Below are positions 10,858 through 19,900 of a stretch of 64,000 bases of DNA, in pieces (the first letter of the stretch is position 1; each line of letters begins with the position of its first letter). The position numbers and the translations under genes were made by a program. The notes beneath the pieces were generated by a model. It saw only the letters and a list, made by a program, of their open reading frames with translations. It was not told the DNA's origin and searched no databases. Source of the DNA: Strigamia acuminata (taxonomy: Eukaryota > Arthropoda > Chilopoda > Geophilomorpha > Linotaeniidae); the NCBI GenBank assembly GCA_949358305.1, contig OX442314.1, forward strand, positions 65,791,369 through 65,855,368, in the 5' to 3' direction.

Positions 10858-13800
10858 AGTCAACTGCGATGTGAAATGAACTCAAAATTTTTTTTTCAAA
10901 ATTTATTGCTTGGGTGTTGCTAAAACTTATATTGAAGGCTTCTACTAAGGTTTAAACACTATTTCTGAACATTCAGAGACATTGGACTTGTGGTGTTTGT
11001 GCTAAGTCAACTGTGATGAGATCAAAAGTCTATTCTCCCAAATCATTGGTTGGATGTTTCTAAAACTTACATTGGAGCCTTCTACTAAGGTTTAAACACT
11101 ATTTCTGAACATTCAGAGACATTGGTCTTGTGGTGTTTGTGCTAAGTCAACTGTGATTAGATCAAAAGTCTATTCTCCCAAATCATTGGTTGGATGTTTC
11201 TAAAACTTACATTGGAGCCTTCTACTAAGGTTTAAACACTATTTCTGAACATTCAGAGACATTGGTCTTGTGGTGTTTGTTCTAAGTCAACTGTGATGAG
11301 ATCAAAAGTCTATTCTCCCAAATCATTGGTTGGATGTTTCTAAAACTTACATTGGAGCCTTCTACTAAGGTTTAAACACTATTTCTGAACATTCAGAGAC
11401 ATTGGTCTTGTGGTGTTTGTTCTAAGTCAACTGTGATCAGATCAAAAGTCTATTCTCCCAAATCATTGGTTGGATGTTTCTAAAACTTACATTGGAGCCT
11501 TCTACTAAGGTTTAAACACTATTTCTGAACATTCAGAGACATTGGTCTTGTGGTGTTTGTGCTAAGTCAACTGTGATGAGATCAAAAGTCTATTCTCCCA
11601 AATCATTGGTTGGATGTTTCTAAAACTTACATTGGAGCCTTCTACTAAGGTTTAAACACTATTTCTGAACATTCAGAGACATTGGTCTTGTGGTGTTTGT
11701 GCTAAGTCAACTGCGATGTGAAATGAACTCAAAATTTTTTTTTCAAAATTTATTGCTTGGGTATTGCTAAAACTTATATTGAAGGCTTCTACTAAGGTTT
11801 AAACACTATTTCTGAACATTCAGAGACATTGGACTTGTGGTGTTTGTGCTAAGTCAACTGTGATGAGATCAAAAGTCTATTCTCCCAAATCATTGGTTGG
11901 ATGTTTCTAAAACTTACATTGGAGCCTTCTACTAAGGTTTAAACACTATTTCTGAACATTCAGAGACATTGGACTTGTGGTGTTTGTGCTAAGTCAACTG
12001 TGATGAGATCAAAAGTCTATTCTCCCAAATCATTGGTTGGATGTTTCTAAAACTTACATTGGAGCCTTCTACTAAGGTTTAAACACTATTTCTGAACATT
12101 CAGAGACATTGGTGTTTGTGCTAAGTCAACTGCGATCTGAAATGAGCTCAAAATTTTTTTTTCAAAATTTATTGCTTGGGTATTGCTAAAACTTATATTG
12201 AAGGCTTCTACTAAGGTTTAAACACTATTTCTGAACATTCAGAGACATTGGACTTGTGGTGTTTGTGCTAAGTCAACTGTGATGAGATCAAAAGTCTATT
12301 CTCCCAAATCATTGGTTGGATGTTTCTAAAACTTACATTGGAGCCTTCTACTAAGGTTTAAACACTATTTCTGAACATTCAGAGACATTGGACTTGTGGT
12401 GTTTGTGCTAAGTCAACTGTGATGAGATCAAAAGTCTATTCTCCCAAATCATTGGTTGGATGTTTCTAAAACTTACATTGGAGCCTTCTACTAAGGTTTA
12501 AACACTATTTCTGAACATTCAGAGACATTGGTGTTTGTGCTAAGTCAACTGCGATCTGAAATGAGCTCAAAATTTTTTTTTCAAAATTTATTGCTTGGGT
12601 GTTGCTAAAACTTACATTTAAGGCTTCTACAAAGGTTTAAACACTATTTATAAACATTCAGACACATTGGACTTGTGGTGTTTGTGCTAAGTCAACTGTG
12701 ATGAGATCAAAAGTCTATTCTCCCAAATCATTGGTTGGATGTTTCTAAAACTTACATTGGAGCCTTCTACTAAGGTTTAAACACTATTTCTGAACATTCA
12801 GAGACATTGGTCTTGTGGTGTTTGTGCTAAGTCAACTGTGATGAGATCAAAAGTCTATTCTCCTAAATCAATGGTTGAATGTTTCTAAAACTTACATTGG
12901 AGCCTTCTACTAAGGTTTAAACACTATTTCTGAACATTCAGAGACATTGGACTTGTGGTGTTTCTGCTAAGTCAACTGTGATGAGATCAAAAGTCTATTC
13001 TCCCAAATCATTGGTTGGATGTTTCTAAAACTTACATTGGAGCCTTCTACTAAGGTTTAAACACTATTTCTGAACATTCAGAGACATTGGTCTTGTGGTG
13101 TTTGTGCTAAGTCAACTGTGATGAGATCAAAAGTTTATTCTCCCAAATCATTGGTTGGATGTTTCTAAAACTTACATTGGAGCCTTCTACTAAGGTTTAA
13201 ACACTATTTCTGAACATTCAGAGACATTGGTCTTGTGGTGTTTGTGCTAAGTCTACTGTGATTAGATCAAAAGTCTATTCTCCCAAATCATTGGTTGGAT
13301 GTCTCTAAAACTTACATTGGAGCCTTCTACTAAGGTTTAAACACTATTTCTGAACATTCAGAGACATTGGTCTTGTGGTGTTTGTGCTAAGTCAACTGTG
13401 ATGAGATCAAAAGTCTATTCTCCCAAATCATTGGTTGGATGTTTCTGAAATTTACATTGGAGCCTTCTACTAAGGTTTAAACACTATTTCTGAACATTCA
13501 GAGACATTGGTCTTGTGGTGTTTGTGCTAAGTCAACTGTGATGAGATCAAAAGTCTATTCTCCTAAATCAATGGTTGAATGTTTCTAAAACTTACATTGG
13601 AGCCTTCTACTAAGGTTTAAACACTATTTCTGAACATTCAGAGACATTGGACTTGTGGTGTTTGTGCTAAGTCAACTGTGATGAGATCAAAAGTCTATTC
13701 TCCCAAATCATTGGTTGGATGTTTCTAAAACTTACATTGGAGCCTTCTACTAAGGTTTAAACACTATTTCTGAACATTCAGAGACATTGGACTTGTGGTG

Positions 13801-14696
13801 TTTGTGCTAAGTCAACTGTGATGAGATCAAAAGTCTATTCTCCCAAATCATTGGTTGGATGTTTCTAAAACTTACATTGGAGCCTTCTACTAAGGTTTAA
13901 ACACTAATTCTGAACATTCAGAGACATTGGTCTTGTGGTGTTTGTGCTAAGTCAACTGTGATGAGATCAAAAGTCTATTCTCCTAAATCATTGGTTGAAT
14001 GTTTCTAAAACTTACATTGGAGCCTTCTACTAAGGTTTAAACACTATTTCTGAACATTCAGAGACATTGGTCTTGTGGTGTTTGTTCTAAGTCAACTGTG
14101 ATGAGATCAAAAGTCTATTCTCCCAAATCATTGGTTGGATGTTTCTAAAACTTACATTGGAGCTTTCTACTAAGGTTTAAACACTAATTCTGAACATTCA
14201 GAGACATTGGTCTTGTGGTGTTTGTGCTAAGTCAACTGTGATGAGATCAAAAGTCTATTCTCCTAAATCATTGGTTGAATGTTTCTAAAACTTACATTGG
14301 AGCCTTCTACTAAGGTTTAAACACTATTTTTGAACATTCAGAGACATTGGTCTTGTGGTGTTTGTGCTGTTGCAAGACAGCGTAGATATTGTTGTGCTAT
14401 TTTATTGTCATTATTTATTACCATTTACTTTCAGTTGATTAAAATCTTTAAGTGTTTTTATTTCCTTTGCCTAATTGGTATTTTTTCACTTTTCAGATTT
14501 TTATTGCTTATTAAAGTGTTTTGACTTGATTTTTATTCATACTTTTCAATATTTAGTAGTGTTTATGCTTTGTATTTATTTCAAATATCTTATTCCGTGC
14601 ATTTATTGACTTATTCACTTGTTTTAAGAGAGTTTGTGTTGATTCCGAACTGTTTTGGTGCATATTTCGTTCCCTAGTATACATTTGCGATGCTAG

Positions 14697-14704
14697 TGAC
14701 GTCA
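14697..14704 (+). promoter_or_regulatory. CRE-like site TGACGTCA in E2 LTR
   Basis: A perfect match to the palindromic ATF/CREB consensus, with a second copy in the 3' LTR at 22556-22563. One 8-bp match in a 1.5-kb LTR could be chance. Confidence 0.35.
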
Positions 14705-15067
14705 TTTTTCTGTTTCCCGTAAAGTTACGGTTCCGTCTTCTAACCTTTTGTTTAGTACTTTTCAAATCCCTTGGAATTTTATTAAGCATTCGTTTAGACT
14801 AATTCAAGCATGCTCTTTCTATCTAGATGCATCAAAACTGCTTTGGAAGTTCCGTTTGTTTGGTTTGAACGTTCGTTTCCATCTGCCATAAAAGCGCAGC
14901 CGGGAATGTTCGTTTGGCCGATAAATTCGTATTTATTCAATCTGTGTATTTTATTCCGATGTTTTGTGAAGAGAATTGATAATTATTCTTGTTATTTAAT
15001 CGATACTTTATTGATTATATACATTTAGTGTTTTTACATTCATTTTACGTGTGATTTTGCCGCCGAT

Positions 15068-15132
15068 GTTATGTTCGCCGGACGCCATGTTTGATCCAAC
15101 ACCTTTGTTATGTTCGCCGGTCGCCATGTTTG
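15068..15132 (+). promoter_or_regulatory. Tandem YY1-like sites in E2 LTR
   Basis: A 26-bp segment occurs twice with a 39-bp period (starts at 15068 and 15107) and one mismatch. Each copy contains CGCCATGTT (15083-15091 and 15122-15130), a match to the YY1/Pho core. The arrangement suggests an enhancer. The 3' LTR has the same pair at +7859. Confidence 0.45.
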
Positions 15133-15487
15133 TCCCAAGCGACGATTACACAATGTAACCGTTATTTTTGTATTTTATATCACATAATTTGCATTTACTA
15201 TTACATTGCGTTATTATTCAGTATGTATTCTTCGATAATTTTGTGCTTTTGTACCGATCGAAATTCAAATGTGATCGTTATGTAATTTTCCTGGCCTGTG
15301 ATTGGCTATCGTCAATCCTCTCTTTCCGAGATCGGTTTATTGCTAATATCTCATTGTTTAACGTGTTTTTGGACATTGTTGTGATTAGCTTTTTTGTTCA
15401 CCGCATTCTTGTGGTCATTTCAATGTATTTCAATGTATTTTTAGTGCATTTTTAAGCAAATGCCAACTTTGCCGTGATCTTGTTTCC

Positions 15488-15507
15488 TCCGTTACCATGG
15501 TAACGGA
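15488..15507 (+). promoter_or_regulatory. 20-bp perfect palindrome with RFX X-box core
   Basis: The palindrome core GTTACCATGGTAAC fits the RFX-family X-box, two GTNRCC half-sites in inverted orientation. The full 20 bp is self-complementary. It is duplicated in the 3' LTR at 23347-23366. RFX binding is inferred from the motif. Confidence 0.5.
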
Positions 15508-15632
15508 ATCTTTTGTGTATCTGTATTTCGCCGCTATCGGCCTGGCGCGTGCCATATTCGGTACTGCGCATGTGCGGTTCTCTAAGAACCAATCTAATTG
15601 CTGTAATTTCATCAGTTATTAACCAACCTTTG

Positions 15633-15638
15633 AATAAA
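15633..15638 (+). terminator. AATAAA polyadenylation signal in E2 LTR
   Basis: AATAAA followed by a T/G-rich stretch, about 290 bp from the LTR end, consistent with the R/U5 region. The functional copy would be in the 3' LTR at 23492-23497. Confidence 0.45.
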
Positions 15639-15929
15639 TGTGTTGTGTTTTATTAGCTCTTGTTTTAGGCTTATTTTCAAACACATTCAATGTGTAGTGA
15701 GTAGTTTAAAATTTCTCAGGCCAACTTATGTTTCCGCCACCTATTGGATACTTGGTGCAGGTGTTCTCCACATTGTTCCAGCGGTTCAACAATGCCATTT
15801 GTTGCGGATTTATTGCTCTCCAGTGCGATTTTCGTACTAGCCACGCCATACGACCTTGGGCGAGCTCAAGTGTCTTGAATTTGGATACGCATCGCCATTC
15901 CTTTCCTTCTGTCTTGTTGACCTGCAACA

Positions 15930-16925
15930 CAGATGCGAAGCTTTTGGTAGCCGTGACCAGGATTCCGTCTGCAATTCGTGAGTTTTTCCAGTGCATCATC
16001 AATACGTTTGAAAAAGTGTTTGGTGCGACGGAGAAACAATTCGTTCGTGTTTCGTCACCCATGTCAAGAGTCAACGTTCAACGTGACAGAAGTTACGACG
16101 GGGACTGCTTTGGCGGCGAAAACGAACAAAAGTGTGCATGCAGTTGGAGTTCAAGGTCACAACACTGGATAACACAACGCGTCGTGTTGGAAAGCGGATT
16201 CGCCCCTGGAATAATTGCATTTTTTAGTGTTTTGCCTTTTGAAATTGAAATTTTGGAGATTTTGGTTATTAAGGGGAACAGTATCAAGTGTCTTTATGGG
16301 ATTTTGGTAGTTGCATTTGTTGGTTTTCGGGAAAATTTCGATAAAGTGTCTATTTTACAACTTTTGAAGTGTTTTTTCATTGCATGCTTAGTTCTCCACT
16401 ATAACCGCCATAAGCGGGGGAGATTAGATTTATTTCGAGTAGAACTGACTAGTTTCAAGTTGATTGAGCTGTCAGTAGAATCTAAATTTAATGTTAGGAG
16501 TTATTGGCGTGTTTTGTTGCAAAACGAACCGTCAATTGTTTTCGAAAGAGTTTATTGGCGTGCTTTGTTGCAAAACAAACCGTCAATTATTTTCAAACTG
16601 TGCAGGGTAATTGTGTCACGTTTTATTTACGTACACAAAACCGCTCAAATTTTTGGTCATCCTCGATTGGCCAAACATTTGATATTCTAAAATTCTCACG
16701 TGTCACCAAGGACCGTGAAAATTGAGTGCTTTTTGGGGGATAAAATTAAAAAGTTTATTCTCTTTAAAGTTAAAACAAAAACCGTGAATGTTGAGATATT
16801 TTTGGGGGATAAAATAAAAAGGTTTATTCTCTTAAAAATTAAAACAAAGTTGAATTGTCATGCCCGTTTTTATCTGTTCTTTCCAAATTTCACAGCCGAA
16901 TTTTTTGTGAGAGAGGACAGAGAAA
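15930..16925 (+). other. E2 5' leader with internal tandem repeats
   Basis: This is the untranslated region between the 5' LTR and the polyprotein start. It includes two short tandem pairs: a 51-bp period at 16501-16595 (starts at ttattggcgtg) and a 69-bp period at 16731-16869 (starts at ttttggggga). A 320-codon open frame (15728-16690) starts inside the LTR and runs through the primer-binding region; it resembles nothing I know and is treated as probably non-coding. Confidence 0.7.
15945..15962 (+). promoter_or_regulatory. Candidate primer-binding site of E2
   Basis: TGGTAGCCGTGACCAGGA begins with the TGG expected to pair with a tRNA CCA end. The same TGGT-CCGTG-GACC pattern follows the 5' LTRs of E3 and E4. 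It starts 15 nt after the LTR, further than usual. I cannot name the tRNA. Confidence 0.5.
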
Positions 16926-19900
16926 ATGGCGGAACCTACAATGAGAGATCTTCTAACTGAGGATCAAATCGAAGTGCTACAACAACGTTGGGAGTCGCAA
17001 GTCACTGCAATGAATCATCTGTTGTCTATATCGGAGAAGACAGCAGATCCAGGAGAACTGGAAGCGCTGGTGCAAACTGCGAACCCAAAAGAAACGAGAA
17101 TAGTCGGTGCGCTGAATGATCTACAGGAATATTCGGACCACGGCTATTATCTAGAATGCATTGACAAGCTTGAGACTATGCAAGCAAGAGTGGATCTTCT
17201 TCGCACGAGATACGAAATCTCAAAGCGATCACTTCCAACTTTGGGAGGAAGATTAAATACGTCGACAAGCTCAAATCAGAACACAACCTTGAACGCGACA
17301 GCAACGTTTAGAAAAAATTCGAAGCTGCCCAAATTGGATTCCGTAAAATTCGACGGAGATATTTTGAAGTACAGAACATTTAAAAGCAACTTCGAGACCT
17401 CCGTACACAAGGATCCAGACCTGAGTAACATTGAAAAACTCCAGTATTTACAAACTATGTGTACTGGAGAAGCGGCAATTCTCATCTCAACTTTTCCCTT
17501 GATCGAGGAATCATATGACCTGGCCAGGGAAGAACTAGAAAGACATTTTGGTGATGAGGATGCCCAACAAACTGCGTTAATAAAATCAATTCGAGAATTA
17601 AAATCTGTTACGAGTGTATATCCAACGAAAGCGATAAAAACGAATTTGACTAAGATTTCTGCGACTATTAGACTTCTCGAGCAACTTAAGATTCCAATTC
17701 AAACTTCCGGAGCTTTCTTATTGCCCGACATAATTAGCAAGTTTCCAACTTCAATGGCATTAAGATTTTACCAAGTTCACGGAATTCAAAATAAGAACAT
17801 TGTTACGTTGCTCAATTTCTTTGTGAATGAAGTTGCGATGGCCGAACGAACTGAAAACGTTTCGGAAAAATCGAAAAAAGACAAGAATGAAAAATCTGAG
17901 GTGGAGAAACCGAAAGTGAAAGGTTCAATGACCACGTGCGCAACTACTCAAGACGCCAAGCAGTCTACTAGTGCAAAAACGAAGAGTGAACCGAAATCTG
18001 AAAGCAAGAATACGCTTTTCAAGACAAACAAGTGCATTTTTTGTGATGATGAACATTTAAACGGCTCTTGTAAAAAGGATTTCGAAATCAACGCGAAAAT
18101 CGAAATAGTAAAGAAAAACAGACTGTGTTTTAACTGTTTCAGAACTGGACATAGAGTGGGAGACTGCAAGGTCAAATTTTCTTGTAAACATTGTGGTGGG
18201 CGACACCATTCCACAATATGCAAAAAATCCGAGGTGAAGAATTCAACAAGCGCTGCGGAGAAGCCGAAGGAGCCACAAGTAACAACACATGTTTCATGCG
18301 CAATCTCGACGACTCTTCAACTAATGATCTTCACCGCGGATCTTAAAACCAAATCAGGAGGAACCCACAGCATTCGAGGGATGATTGATCCGGGAAGCCA
18401 TCGATCGTTCATCACAAAAGAATTTGTTGAAAGACTGAAACTGAAAAAATGCGGCAGTGTCTCTGCCACCACACAGAGATTCAACGACTCGTCTCCAGCA
18501 GCCACGGACTATGATGTGTTTAATGTCACACTGCAGAGTAAAAATGACACTCAAGATTTGAAACTTTCAATGCTTTCTGTGGAAAATTTGCCACGAGTGC
18601 AGGGCATTCTTAACTCATCAATAATAGACAAGGTGAAGAAGTTAAACCTTGAACTTGCTGAAGACCTACCAGCTAAGACTTCTCAAATCGATGTGCTTTT
18701 AGGAGTCGACGTGTGGTGGAAGGTCGTTAAGGACGGCAAGAAAAAAGTAAACGCAGATCTTGGATTAATAAATACAATTTTTGGTTGGGTCTTGTCCGGA
18801 GCGGCGGGGAACACCAATTTATTCGAAGATGAAGAAGAATTGACAACATGTTGCAACACATGCGACTTAAACATCCAAGAAAAATTGGACAAACTGTGGA
18901 ACTTGGAAGCAATCGGAATAAATGCGGGAGAAAAAGAATCCGACTTTATTCGCGATCGATTCGAATCAACTACGAAACGTCTAGACGATGGACGTTATGA
19001 AGTCATGCTGCCATTTAATGGACAGGAAGTCGACTTGGAATCTAATTGGGAGTTGGCCATGAACCAACTGGCCAACACGCTCAAAAGAATAGATGCCAAC
19101 GAGGATTACAAAAAACGTTACGACGAGTCCATGTGGCAGTATATTCACGAAAATCACGCGGAGGAAGTCCCAAAAGAGGAGCGTTTTCTGAAGAAAGGAA
19201 CCTACAATATACCTCACCACCCTGTAATCAAGGAGGATCGCGACACGACAAAATTTAGAGTGGTGTTTAACGCCTCTTCAGCGAAAAAAGGAAAGCGTTC
19301 CCTCAATGACTGTCTATTTCCGGGACCTTCCCTCAACCCAGACTTAATTCTCGTTATTGTGAGATTCCGTCTCTATTGTATTCCAATAATAGCAGACATT
19401 AAGCAAGCGTTTCTCCAGGTTATGATCAACCCAACTCAAACAAACTTTTTACGTTTTTTGTGGGTCGCTCGTGACTATTTCAAAGAGCCATACTCATGGC
19501 AAAATTTGTGGAATAATCTAATGGTTCTGAGAATGATTGTCGTGCCATTTGGCGTCATTTCTTCTCCATTCCTCTTGTGTGCGACGATTAGGAAACAAGC
19601 GAAACAATTTGAAGAAACTCATGCAAAAGAAGTCGACGCACTCGATGATGGAATCTTCATGGATGATTTGACGTCAGGAGGAGATTTTACAGCGGACACA
19701 ACATCACATTGCGAGAAACTGAAAATGATATTAGACGACGGAAAGCTTCCCCTCGTGAAGTGGGCGACCTCAAGCAAGGACGTCTTCAACAATTTGAAAA
19801 AAGAAGGTTTTCATATGCGAGGAGAGGAGTTTTCGGACTTAGGAATTATAAAAATGCTTGGAATATTGTGGAACACGGCAGAAGATGTCATGATGTTTAA

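Larger units (their letters stand above)
5960..14367. repeat. Satellite array, left block (140-bp monomer)
   Basis: About 60 head-to-tail monomers. The main unit is 140 bp, measured between successive aagtcaactg starts (for example 6101 to 6241). A 132-bp variant lacks 8 bp, giving acattggtgtttgtgc. A 147-bp T-rich variant has its first half replaced by a diverged sequence with a T9 run. Recurrent single-base variants (ctaaatcaatgg, tttctgctaag, tttgttctaag, gattagatc, ctaattctg) mark individual units and reveal higher-order order. Most monomers carry GTTTAAAC. There are no ORFs of note. The last 4 bases (14364-14367, gtgc) are the left target duplication of E2. Confidence 0.98.
14368..15929 (+). 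repeat. E2 5' LTR (1562 bp)
   Basis: Bounded by TGTTGC and GCAACA, and a direct repeat of 22227-23788 at a constant offset of 7859. It holds a CRE-like TGACGTCA, a tandem YY1-like pair, a 20-bp palindrome matching an RFX X-box, and an AATAAA near the downstream end, so it plausibly provides both promoter and polyadenylation functions. The small ORFs inside are not convincing. Confidence 0.96.

Noticed and set aside
5960-14367. Possible CRISPR-like repeat array
   Set aside because: The repeats are head-to-tail 140-bp monomers with no unique spacers between short repeats, and the context is animal transposons.
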